From an uncultured Gammaproteobacteria bacterium (lineage in GTDB: Bacteria > Pseudomonadota > Gammaproteobacteria > GCA-001735895), in contig CAMYON010000011.1 of assembly GCA_947260025.1 (NCBI GenBank), positions 1,189 through 50,861 on the forward strand: DNA of 49,673 bases, written 5' to 3'. Below the pieces are notes generated by a model. That model was not told the DNA's origin, did no database searches, and saw only the letters and a list, made by a program, of their open reading frames with translations. A program made the translations under genes and the position numbers. Shown here piece by piece: positions 38,330-46,186 of this stretch. Positions within the stretch are counted from its first letter, which is position 1. The number at the start of each line of letters is the position of its first letter.

Positions 38330-39748
38330 ATGAGCAGTACTTACTACGAAAGCATGGCGAAATCCTTCCCCAGCAAGGCACGCATCAGAAAAGAAAAGAA
38401 AAAACTCGAGGATGCCGGCGTCAAGTACATACTATCCTGCTGGATCGATATGCTCGGCGTTCCCAAGACCAAGCCGGTACCGATCAGCGACTTCGAGCCG
38501 CTATGCCTCGGCAAGGGACCGCAATTCGCGGTGCACTCGGTGTCCTTCGTGCCCGAACTCGGCCCGGCCGACTCTGACCAGATCCCGGTGCCCGATCTCG
38601 ATAGTCTCGTGATCTGCCCCTGGGATCCGACCTGCGCCTGGGTATTTGCAGACCTGTGGTGGGAAGACAAACCCTACAACCTTTGCCCGCGCCAGGCGCT
38701 AAAGCGCGTCATCCGTGACGCCGCCGACCAGGGCTACTCGATGATGGCCGGCATCGAACCCGAATTCATCACCATGCAGTGGGATGAAAACGGCAAACCG
38801 GTCAAGGCCTTCGATGACGACCCCGCCGAGGGCGAGGGTTTGCGACCACGGCGCCAGGCGTTCGGCTACGATGTCGAGTACTCGATCGATGCGATGGGCT
38901 TTCTCGGCGAGTTGATGGACATCCTGAACGACCTCGGCTGGCAACTGCACGATGTCGTCGCCGAGGGCGCTTACTCGCAGTTCGAACTCGACTTTCACTA
39001 TACCAACGTGCTCGAAATGGCCGATCGTATGGTTTTCCTGCGCGTACTGCTGAAGGAAATCGCCAAGAAACACGGCATGTTCGTGACCTTTATGCCGAAG
39101 CCAACCACCGGCGACTGGCGTTCAGGTGCGCACATGAACACGTCCCTGGTCAGGGTCGGCAAGCCCGACAAGAACCTTTACGAAGACAGCAAGGGTGGCT
39201 GGAGCCAGACGGCTTACCACGCGATTGGCGGTATTCTCAAGCACGGTGCCGCGATCACTGCGGTAGCCTGCAGTACGGTTAACTCCTACAACGGACTGGT
39301 GCCCAAGGTGGGCGGTTTCGAAGGCGGTGTCTATACCTGGGCACCGACGCATATTACCTATGGCTCGAATAATCGCTCGGCGATGCTGCGCATGCCGCAA
39401 AGCCGGTTCGCACTCGAAAATCGCGCCGCCGATATGTGCATGAATCCCTACCTCGGTCTCGGCATGATGCTGGCGGCAACCGTCGACGGCATCGTTAATA
39501 AAATCGATCCGGGCAAGTCGGTGGATGAAGACCTCTACGTCATGGATGAGAAAAGACAGCAAAGGTTGACCGCGTTGCCGCGCAACCTGCTGGAAGCGAC
39601 CGAACAGCTGGGCAAGAGTAAACTCGCGAAACAGGTGCTGGGAGAGCAGATGCTGTCGTCCTTCCTGGCCTACAAGGTCGACGAATGGGAGCGTTATCAC
39701 CAGGTTACGACCGACTGGGAGCTACAGGAATACCTGCGCCTGTTCTGA
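38330..39748 (+). CDS. Type III glutamine synthetase-like enzyme (GlnT/gamma-glutamylamide synthetase group)
   Basis: A 472-residue glutamine synthetase-superfamily ligase. GIEPEFITMQ carries the first metal Glu residues, EGAYSQFELDFHYT the central ones, TFMPKPTTGDWRSGAHMNTSL the beta-hairpin after them, and NNRSAMLRMPQSRFALENRAADMCMNPYLGLGMMLAA the nucleotide/glutamate-binding arginines. Length and motifs fit the group annotated as type III GS, which includes gamma-glutamylmethylamide synthetase. It would join the gamma-carboxylate of glutamate to ammonia or an amine. GAGGAG precedes the ATG. It sits behind an Lrp regulator and overlaps a MetX-like gene, so a dedicated amine pathway is likelier than general ammonia assimilation. 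Confidence 0.88.
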   Translation: MSSTYYESMAKSFPSKARIRKEKKKLEDAGVKYILSCWIDMLGVPKTKPVPISDFEPLCLGKGPQFAVHSVSFVPELGPADSDQIPVPDLDSLVICPWDPTCAWVFADLWWEDKPYNLCPRQALKRVIRDAADQGYSMMAGIEPEFITMQWDENGKPVKAFDDDPAEGEGLRPRRQAFGYDVEYSIDAMGFLGELMDILNDLGWQLHDVVAEGAYSQFELDFHYTNVLEMADRMVFLRVLLKEIAKKHGMFVTFMPKPTTGDWRSGAHMNTSLVRVGKPDKNLYEDSKGGWSQTAYHAIGGILKHGAAITAVACSTVNSYNGLVPKVGGFEGGVYTWAPTHITYGSNNRSAMLRMPQSRFALENRAADMCMNPYLGLGMMLAATVDGIVNKIDPGKSVDEDLYVMDEKRQQRLTALPRNLLEATEQLGKSKLAKQVLGEQMLSSFLAYKVDEWERYHQVTTDWELQEYLRLF

Positions 39749-40752
39749 TGGATTACCAGGTATACGATCTCGGCGATTTCGAACTGCAGTCGGGCGTTGT
39801 TTTCAGCGGCGCCCGGCTGGCCTATAAAACCTATGGCGAACTGAACCAGGCCGGGGATAACGTGGTCGTGCTGCCGACCTTTTATACCGGCACACATCTG
39901 CGTAACGAGGGTTACTTCGGCGCCGGGCGCGCCATCGATCCGGCGCGCCATTTCGTCGTTTCGATCAACATGTTCGGCAACGGCGTCTCGTCCTCGCCGA
40001 GCAATACGCCGGCGCCTTATAACGCCGCGGGCTTCCCGCAGATCACGCTATACGACAACGTTCGCGCCCAGCACCGACTGCTGACCGAGGTGCTTGGCGT
40101 CAGACGGGTTGCGCTGGTAACCGGCTGGTCGATGGCCGGCTGCCAGTCGTTTCAGTGGGGCGCACAGTATCCCGGGTTCGTCGACGCCATCCTGCCGTTT
40201 TGCGCCTCGGCGAAAACCTCTGAACACAACATCGTGTTTCTCGAAGGGGTCAAGGCCGCGCTACAGGCAGACTCGGCATACGACAACGGAAACTACAGTT
40301 CGCCACCCGAGCAAGGCCTCAAGGCCTTTGGCAGAGTTTATGCCGGCTGGGCCTATTCGCAAACTTTCTACCGCGAGCAAATGTATCGCCGGCTTGGATT
40401 CGACAGCGCCGAAGCGCTGCTGCAGGACTGGGAACGCGATCATCTCGAGTGGGACGCCAACGACCTGTTATGCATGCTATGGACCTGGCAACAGGGTGAT
40501 ATCAGCGCTAACGAACTCTACCAGCAGGACTTCAGAACAAGCCTTGCCGCCATCACTGCGAAGACTATCGTCATCGTCTGCGACAATGACCTCTACTTCC
40601 CACCCGAAGACAACCAGATCGAAATCGAGCACATCAGTAACGGCGAGCTGCGCATCTACCGCTCACCATGGGGGCATTGCGTCGCCTCGCCGGGCAACGA
40701 TCCCGAATTCCAGAAGTATCTCGACCAGGCCATAGCGGAACTGCTGGCCTGA
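39748..40752 (+). CDS. Alpha/beta-hydrolase of the homoserine O-acetyltransferase (MetX-like) family
   Basis: A 334-residue alpha/beta hydrolase. The nucleophile elbow is GWSMAGCQSFQWG (Ser near residue 133); the acid is probably in IVIVCDNDLYFPPEDN and the base His in SPWGHCVASPG. ARLAYKTYGELN and RHFVVSINMFGNGVSSSPSNT recall MetX, but many relatives are plain hydrolases. ATG 39748 overlaps the stop of the GS-like gene (TGATG); the 21-codon upstream extension lies inside that gene. It may split an amide or ester made in the same pathway; this is inference. Confidence 0.85.
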   Translation: MDYQVYDLGDFELQSGVVFSGARLAYKTYGELNQAGDNVVVLPTFYTGTHLRNEGYFGAGRAIDPARHFVVSINMFGNGVSSSPSNTPAPYNAAGFPQITLYDNVRAQHRLLTEVLGVRRVALVTGWSMAGCQSFQWGAQYPGFVDAILPFCASAKTSEHNIVFLEGVKAALQADSAYDNGNYSSPPEQGLKAFGRVYAGWAYSQTFYREQMYRRLGFDSAEALLQDWERDHLEWDANDLLCMLWTWQQGDISANELYQQDFRTSLAAITAKTIVIVCDNDLYFPPEDNQIEIEHISNGELRIYRSPWGHCVASPGNDPEFQKYLDQAIAELLA

Positions 40753-40782
40753 CCATTCAATTCCCCAACCCTGGAGCACAAC

Positions 40783-41187
40783 ATGACCGCACCTAGCGTT
40801 TTTCGTATCGCTGACATACAGGATCGCATTGACAACCTGCCGCAAAACGGCACTTTCATAAAACCCTTCGTCACCACCGAGCATAGCGACTCGATGTGCG
40901 GCGGGATCAATGCGCTCAATAACATATCGGTTCCCTGGGACCTGACCTGCGACGAACTGATTTACTGTCTGCAGGGGACGTTTCGGCTGGTAGTCGACGA
41001 TGTCGGCTACGAATTGAACCCGGGTGACCTGATGTTTGTACCCAAAGACAATCACGTCAAGTACGAATGCGACGACAGGTGCGTGATTTTCTACGCGGCC
41101 TATCCGGTCGACTGGAAACAGCGTGCCGGCATCACGCAGGTGCCGGGCATCGACGCCGACGAAATGCCGACGCCTTACCAGGCCTGA
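40783..41187 (+). CDS. EutQ-like cupin protein
   Basis: A 134-residue single cupin. DELIYCLQGTFRLVVDDVGYELNPGDLMFVPKDNHVKYECDD covers the two cupin motifs, with several metal-ligand positions replaced, as in EutQ. CTGGAG lies ten bases before the ATG. It ends the Lrp/GS/hydrolase run with a 30-base gap, so it is probably the last gene of that operon. Catalytic role unknown; EutQ-type proteins have been linked to acetate kinase activity and ethanolamine use, but no other eut gene is present. Confidence 0.78.
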   Translation: MTAPSVFRIADIQDRIDNLPQNGTFIKPFVTTEHSDSMCGGINALNNISVPWDLTCDELIYCLQGTFRLVVDDVGYELNPGDLMFVPKDNHVKYECDDRCVIFYAAYPVDWKQRAGITQVPGIDADEMPTPYQA

Positions 41188-41201
41188 ACGACGGGGCGGC
41201 T

Positions 41202-42239
41202 TCAGCGCCAGCCGGCTCGATCCATCAACTGCACCGCCGCACGGTTGTTTTCGCCGAGGCGCGTGAGGTTAAGGCTGTCGCCCCTGAAGTCTCCAAAAGA
41301 CTTTAGCGTATCCGACACCGTGGCGCCGGCGACTACCGGGTACTCGTTGTTGACCTCGGCATACCAGGTTTGCGATGCGTCACTAACCAGGAATTCCAGC
41401 AGGCGTTCGGCCTCGGCGCCATGACTGGCATATTTGGTAACGGCGGCGCCGCTGACGTTGACATGCGCGCCACGGTCGCCCTGGTTGGGCCAGAACACGC
41501 CCAGGCCGCTCGCAACCTCGCGGTCCTCGTCCTTGCTGCTGTTAACCAGCCGTCCATAGTAATAGGTATTCGCTATCGCGATATCGCACAGCCCGGCCGC
41601 TGCTGCCCGCAGCTGATCGGTATCGCCACCCGCCGGTTTGCGAGCGAAGTTAGCCACCAGCCCTTTAGCCCAGGCCTCGGTTTGATCGATCCCGTGCGCC
41701 TCGATCATCGAGGCCACCAGGGACTGGTTATAGATATTGCCCGAGGATCGAATGCAGATTCTTTGTTTCCACTTCGGGTCGGTGAGCGCTTCGTAGGTCG
41801 AGAGCTCGGCCGGATCTACCCGATCTTTGGCGTAGAAAATAACCCGTGCCCGCTGTGACAGGCCAAACCAGTAGTTTTCCGCATCACGCAGGTTTACGGG
41901 TATTTTTTCGGTTAACACCGAATTATTCACCGGCCGCAGCACCCCCGCATCCTTGGCGCGCTGTAGTCGACCGGCGTCAGTGGTGATGAACACGTCGGCT
42001 GGCGAAGACTGTGCTTCCGCCTCGAGTCGCTTCAACAAAGCGTCGGCTTTCGCGGTAATCAGGTTGAAGCCGATGCCGGTTTCGGCCTCGAATTTCTGTA
42101 ACAGGGGCAGTATCAGGGCCTCCTTGCGTGCTGAATAGACATTGACTTCCTGCGCCATGGCGAAGCCCTGGCCGAGCACGACCGACAGGCACAGTGCGGT
42201 CACGGTCAGTATTTTGGTTGCGATAAAATTGCGATGCAT
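41202..42239 (-). CDS. Periplasmic Fe(III)-binding protein of an ABC transporter (FbpA/FutA type)
   Basis: A 345-residue substrate-binding protein with a signal peptide (cleavage near AMA-QEVNVYS). NVYSARKEALILPLLQKFE is the standard start of ferric-binding proteins, and NTYYYGRLVNS supplies the adjacent tyrosines that bind Fe(III) in FutA/FbpA; DVFITTDAGRLQRAKDAGVL and YPVVAG are further family marks. A Fur box lies upstream. No permease or ATPase gene is adjacent, so the rest of the transporter must be elsewhere. It converges with the cupin gene 15 bases away. Confidence 0.93.
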   Translation of the reverse strand: MHRNFIATKILTVTALCLSVVLGQGFAMAQEVNVYSARKEALILPLLQKFEAETGIGFNLITAKADALLKRLEAEAQSSPADVFITTDAGRLQRAKDAGVLRPVNNSVLTEKIPVNLRDAENYWFGLSQRARVIFYAKDRVDPAELSTYEALTDPKWKQRICIRSSGNIYNQSLVASMIEAHGIDQTEAWAKGLVANFARKPAGGDTDQLRAAAAGLCDIAIANTYYYGRLVNSSKDEDREVASGLGVFWPNQGDRGAHVNVSGAAVTKYASHGAEAERLLEFLVSDASQTWYAEVNNEYPVVAGATVSDTLKSFGDFRGDSLNLTRLGENNRAAVQLMDRAGWR

Positions 42240-42304
42240 CGCTGTATATCTCCGGGGTAAATGCGTTTACGGGCGGTTAAATTACTAAATCTTAAATGCG
42301 AATG

Positions 42305-42327
42305 CAAATGTTAATCATTCTCATTTG
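42305..42327. promoter_or_regulatory. Fur box upstream of the iron-binding protein gene
   Basis: On the minus strand CAAATGAGAATGATTAACAT begins a 23-bp site bounded by CAAATG and CATTTG arms. AATGAGAATGATTA is a classic Fur-type core. It lies about 65 bases before the ATG at 42239, in the promoter zone, and the whole gap to 42461 is A+T-rich. The divergent 111-residue gene could also be affected. Confidence 0.8.
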
Positions 42328-42461
42328 TAATCACAATAATATATTTTAGCCCCACCACGATGCCCGGTAATTGATCGGGATCAACTGTCGCAGCGGTTGT
42401 TGCCGAGCGTATGGATCGTCACTTATCATGGCGTAGCACTTTAGTTTGACGGGACGCATCG

Positions 42462-42797
42462 ATGAGCTTTGGCATCACCAAGACGATTCCGGCAAAGGCC
42501 GGTATCGAAACCCTGAATTCGCTCTATGACGGCAGCCGCGACGATTTCGAATTTCACATGGCGGGATCCGAGCCGAAGCGACTCAAGGTCGGTGACTATG
42601 TTTACACGATTTTCAACGATCAACTGCACGGCCGCCTCCGCATCAAGCGGTTTATCACCGGCGCCACCAACCCCGGCTCCGGTAAGCCCAGGGTTCTGAT
42701 TATCGTCGAGGCGCCGGGTGAGCGCCTGCAGAACCCGGTGCCTAAAAAAGGCCATCGCGGCACGCGCTATACCGACGGCGAAGACTGGCCGAACTAG
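42462..42797 (+). CDS. Small unknown protein
   Basis: A 111-residue protein I cannot assign. RLKVGDYVYTIFNDQLHGRLRIKRFI has the look of a small beta-barrel (PUA/ASCH-like), followed by PRVLIIVEAPGERL and a basic, probably flexible tail (KKGHRGTRYTDGEDW). The frame is consistent in composition with its neighbours. It is divergent from the Fur-controlled gene and lies 44 bases before the PhyH gene on the same strand. Confidence 0.65.
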   Translation: MSFGITKTIPAKAGIETLNSLYDGSRDDFEFHMAGSEPKRLKVGDYVYTIFNDQLHGRLRIKRFITGATNPGSGKPRVLIIVEAPGERLQNPVPKKGHRGTRYTDGEDWPN

Positions 42798-42841
42798 TCT
42801 CCAGACTTATCACTGGCCTCAACCCGAACACCCGCCCTAAC

Positions 42842-43699
42842 ATGTATAAAGTCAACGACAAAGATAAAGCCCTGTTCGACCAGGATGGGTTCCTGATTGT
42901 CGACCGGCTGATCGCGGCCGACAGGCTGCCGCCAATGCACCGTGCCTTCGATGACCTGTTTCATGGCCGCTTCGAAACCGGGGTGCGCCCGGACGAAGTC
43001 AACTGGCAGGCGGAAACCGGCGACCCTGGCCTGACCCGGCAAATCTGCAACGGCTGGAAAGCCAATCGACAAATCGCGCGCGTGGTGCTCGACGCGGCGC
43101 TGGCCAGGAACATCGCCATGCTTGGCGGATGGCCCGGCGTCCGCATCATGATCGACAACGTGCTGTGGAAACCGCCGGCAACGCAATCGCTCGGTTTCCA
43201 CCAGGACAGCGCCTACCTCTCCTGGTTCACCCCGTCCGACCTTCTGACCTGCTGGGTCGCGCTGGACGATACTCGTGCCGATGGCGGCACGATCGAGTTC
43301 GTGCGCGGCTCGCATAAGTGGCAACCGGGCGTGCCCGAGGGTGAATTTCACGCGCCCGAGGATTACCGCAAGCCGATGCGCGACGCGGCGGCGCGCGAGG
43401 GCGTCGAACCAGATATCGTCCACGTCGAAGTCAAGGCCGGCGGCGGCTCGTTTCATCACGGCTGGACCTGGCACGGCTCCGGCGCCAACGCGAGTCCCAA
43501 CCCGCGGCGCGCACTGGTGCTGCACGCGATGCGCAGCGACGTCGAGTACCAGCCGCAGAATTTCGACCAGGGAATTGGTCCGATTTACAGCCGCTACAAA
43601 CGCCTCGGCGATAACCAGCTGGACGAAAACTACTTCCCGATCCTGTGGCGTGAAGACGGCTACCGCACCCCGCAGATCGATGACTACCTGGACGCTTAA
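42842..43699 (+). CDS. Phytanoyl-CoA dioxygenase (PhyH)-family oxygenase
   Basis: A 285-residue Fe(II)/2-oxoglutarate-type oxygenase. The HxD iron pair is in LGFHQDSAYLSW, the distal His in GSFHHGWTWHGSGANAS, and NPRRALVLHAM contains the Arg expected to bind 2-oxoglutarate. WVALDDTRADGGTIEFVRGSHKW is the usual PhyH segment. Substrates in this family range from fatty acyl-CoA to osmolytes (ectoine hydroxylase). It lacks ectoine genes around it, so substrate is open. A small zinc-ribbon gene follows after six bases. Confidence 0.88.
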   Translation: MYKVNDKDKALFDQDGFLIVDRLIAADRLPPMHRAFDDLFHGRFETGVRPDEVNWQAETGDPGLTRQICNGWKANRQIARVVLDAALARNIAMLGGWPGVRIMIDNVLWKPPATQSLGFHQDSAYLSWFTPSDLLTCWVALDDTRADGGTIEFVRGSHKWQPGVPEGEFHAPEDYRKPMRDAAAREGVEPDIVHVEVKAGGGSFHHGWTWHGSGANASPNPRRALVLHAMRSDVEYQPQNFDQGIGPIYSRYKRLGDNQLDENYFPILWREDGYRTPQIDDYLDA

Positions 43700-43705
43700 C
43701 GCGAT

Positions 43706-43939
43706 ATGCTGCGGACTCTGATCAGAAGCCTGTTTCCCGGTTTAATGCACAGGATCGAGAACGAGTCGCGCGGCTGGATGATGCAGTGTCGTAAATGCGG
43801 CCATGAAACATCGGTATGGGACTACGGCGGAATGCGCTACGGGGGCCTGGGTCCGGTTTATCGGCTGGGTCGCTGCCGCGAATGCCACAGGGTCAGCATG
43901 CTGCGAGTATACAAACGGGACGATTTCGCCAGCCGCTAA
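43706..43939 (+). CDS. Small zinc-ribbon protein
   Basis: A 77-residue protein with two CxxC knuckles, CRKCGHE and CRECHRV, 31 residues apart, framing a Trp/Tyr/Gly-rich loop (SVWDYGGMRYGGLGPVYRLG). The start of the chain is basic and amphipathic. It begins six bases after the PhyH stop, so cotranscription is likely. It may bind zinc as a structural or nucleic-acid-binding element; function unknown. Confidence 0.7.
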   Translation: MLRTLIRSLFPGLMHRIENESRGWMMQCRKCGHETSVWDYGGMRYGGLGPVYRLGRCRECHRVSMLRVYKRDDFASR

Positions 43940-44000
43940 CTTCGCGATTGCATGCCTTAAAGGTGATAATATCGCCCTGCCGCAACTCTAACTCCGAGCG

Positions 44001-45410
44001 ATGACCGAAGCCGACCGACAAGCCCTGCAGGCACTCCAGGATACCCGTTTCACCACTTACTGGCTCGACAGCCTCGACGCTGTCGATGACGAGGCCGCGC
44101 TGACGCTGGATACTGATTGCGACCTGCTCATCGTCGGCGGTGGATTTTGCGGGCTGTGGGCCGCGCTGCAGGCGAAGCAGCAGAACCCCGGGCGCGACGT
44201 GGCGCTGATCGAAGCAAAGAGTGTCGCCAACGGCGCCAGCGGGAGACCGGCCGCAATCATGTCGACTTCGGTGATGCACGGAATCGACAATACCGAACGC
44301 ATTTTCCCCGAGGACGTGGCCGAACTGGAGCGACTCGGGCGCGAAAACATGGATGCCTTCAAACAGACCATCGAGCATTTCCAGATCGACTGCGACATCG
44401 AATGGGGCGGCGAGATGAAGGTTTCGATCGGCGACCAGGGATTGCCCACCGTCGAGGAAGACTACCAGCTTTATCTCAGGTATGGTCACGACGCGGTCAA
44501 GCTCGACAAGGCCGGGGTACAGGCCGAGATCAATTCGCCGATTTTTCATGGCGGCGCCTGGTCGAGGCAGCGCAGCGGCACCGTGCACCCGGGCAAGCTG
44601 GTGCGCGGTCTGAAACAAGCGGTGCTTGAGCTCGGCGTGCGTCTCTACGAAAACACGCCACTGCTCGGCAATCGCAGGACCGCCGCGGGCATCGTGGTCG
44701 AAACACCGCGGGCCAGCATCACCGCCAACAAGGTCTTGCTGGCGACAAACGCCTGGGCCGCGGGCCATCGGCATATCAGCCGGCGCGTCGCCGCGATTCG
44801 CGATCGCATCGTGGTCAGCGAGCCGCTTAGCGAGGCGCAAATGCAGAAAATCGGCTGGCAACATCGCCAGGGAATATACGATACCCGAACCCAGCTCAAT
44901 TACATGCGCCTGACCGCCGACAACCGCATCCTGTTCGGTGGCCGGCTGGGTTACTTTTTCGGCAACGACACCGATCCGGCGCACGACAAAACGCCGCAGC
45001 CGTATATCCGCCTGGTCAAATCTTTTTACCGCACCTTCCCACAGCTGGCGGACGAAATCCGCTTCTCACACGCCTGGAGCGGTCCGATCGGGCTGACCAC
45101 GCGCATGGCGGTGCATTACCAGAAATACCATGATGGCGATATGGTGTACGCCGGCGGCTATTCGGGCTTCGGGGTTACCGCGTCACGCTTCGGCGCGCGC
45201 ATCGGACTCGCGATTCTCGATAAGGTCGACATCCCCGAAACCCGGATGCAGTTCGCGCAGACGGTGCCTGACTACATCCCTCCCGAACCGTTTCGCTGGC
45301 TGGGCGCGCAAATTACGATGTATGCGCTCGACACCCTCGACGAAAAAGGCGGCTGGCGCAAGCTCTGGGTGAGCATGGTGCAGAAAATGGGATTCCCGAT
45401 CACGCTGTGA
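44001..45410 (+). CDS. DAO-family FAD-dependent oxidase (gamma-glutamylputrescine oxidase-like)
   Basis: A 469-residue amine/amino-acid oxidase of the DAO fold. The FAD-binding loop is CDLLIVGGGFCGLWAALQAK (about 40-60), followed by ANGASGRPAAIM. HFQIDCDIEWGGEMKVS, LTADNRILFGGRLGYFFG and YAGGYSGFGVTASRFGARI correspond well to E. coli PuuB as I recall it (IDCDYRPGG, LTADNRLLYGGG, QGYSGHGVT). It would oxidise an amine to an aldehyde with release of peroxide. The N-terminus is about 30 residues longer than PuuB and the C-terminal tail also differs. Stop codons of this gene and the pentapeptide gene converge. Confidence 0.88.
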   Translation: MTEADRQALQALQDTRFTTYWLDSLDAVDDEAALTLDTDCDLLIVGGGFCGLWAALQAKQQNPGRDVALIEAKSVANGASGRPAAIMSTSVMHGIDNTERIFPEDVAELERLGRENMDAFKQTIEHFQIDCDIEWGGEMKVSIGDQGLPTVEEDYQLYLRYGHDAVKLDKAGVQAEINSPIFHGGAWSRQRSGTVHPGKLVRGLKQAVLELGVRLYENTPLLGNRRTAAGIVVETPRASITANKVLLATNAWAAGHRHISRRVAAIRDRIVVSEPLSEAQMQKIGWQHRQGIYDTRTQLNYMRLTADNRILFGGRLGYFFGNDTDPAHDKTPQPYIRLVKSFYRTFPQLADEIRFSHAWSGPIGLTTRMAVHYQKYHDGDMVYAGGYSGFGVTASRFGARIGLAILDKVDIPETRMQFAQTVPDYIPPEPFRWLGAQITMYALDTLDEKGGWRKLWVSMVQKMGFPITL

Positions 45411-45419
45411 ACCTGGGCT

Positions 45420-45437
45420 AATAGCGAATTCGCTATT
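45420..45437. repeat. Perfect 18-bp palindrome between convergent genes
   Basis: AATAGCGAATTCGCTATT lies ten bases after the oxidase stop and overlaps the last codons of the convergent pentapeptide gene. No T-run follows on either strand, so it is at best a weak bidirectional terminator. Confidence 0.5.
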
Positions 45438-46119
45438 CGGTGCAGGGCCATTCCTCTGGCGCGGTCAAGCCTTCCGGCAAACGGGTTTTGTCATCCCCGC
45501 AACTAAACCGAAGCTGTATCGGCCCCAGGTTTACGGCGCGGCTGAGATCGACCCCTCTGAAATTGCTGCGGTAGGTATAGGCGCCCCGGAAATCGACATT
45601 GTCGAGCCGCGCACCTTTGAGCTCTATCCTCGAGATATTGGAAAACTCGAAACTGACGTTTTCCAGGGTTGCTCCACTGAAATCGACACGCCCCAGTTCC
45701 GATTTTGACCAGTCGACGTTTCTGATCTCTGCTTTTTTGAAATGCGCGCGCAGGAATTCGGACTTGGTCAGGTTCGAGTCGAGCACAGTGGTGCGGTCAA
45801 ACGTCGCGCGATAACCTGCCGCCTTGCTCAGATCGGCATTGACGAAACGGCTGCGCGTCGCGTCGACGCGAGTCAGTTCGGCTTTTATCAGGCTGGCGCC
45901 AGTGAAATCGCTATCGACAAGGTCGCTAAAGGAGAGATCTGCGTCATCGAAGCGACTGCCTGAGAAATCTGATTTATTGAGCATTTTGTTGGTTTTCTTA
46001 CAACCGGACCAGTCCATTCCGGGAGAACGCCTGTCGTTGCAGGCAGCATGCGCGACCTGCGCAATGGCCAGTAAAAGCGCGCATACGGGAACAACGAAAT
46101 ACTTCAGCATTGGTTTCAT
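45433..46119 (-). CDS. Exported pentapeptide-repeat protein
   Basis: A 228-residue protein with a signal peptide (MKPMLKYFVVPVCALLLAIA, cleavage near AHA) and about 25 pentapeptide repeats of the A(D/N)Lxx type between residues 50 and 205 (SDFSGSRFDDADLSFSDL, LSKAAGYRATFDRTTVLDSN, LKGARLDNVDFRGAYTYRSN). Such repeats form a right-handed quadrilateral helix. Cysteines in ACNDRR, SGCKK, FSCGDD and PCTE could form two disulfides capping the ends. Periplasmic location is likely; function unknown. Confidence 0.85.
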   Translation of the reverse strand: MKPMLKYFVVPVCALLLAIAQVAHAACNDRRSPGMDWSGCKKTNKMLNKSDFSGSRFDDADLSFSDLVDSDFTGASLIKAELTRVDATRSRFVNADLSKAAGYRATFDRTTVLDSNLTKSEFLRAHFKKAEIRNVDWSKSELGRVDFSGATLENVSFEFSNISRIELKGARLDNVDFRGAYTYRSNFRGVDLSRAVNLGPIQLRFSCGDDKTRLPEGLTAPEEWPCTE

Positions 46120-46186
46120 TCAATCCATCGATTTAACTGGTTACAGGCATTCGACTATAACATCGGCGCAAAATTCCATAAACCCG

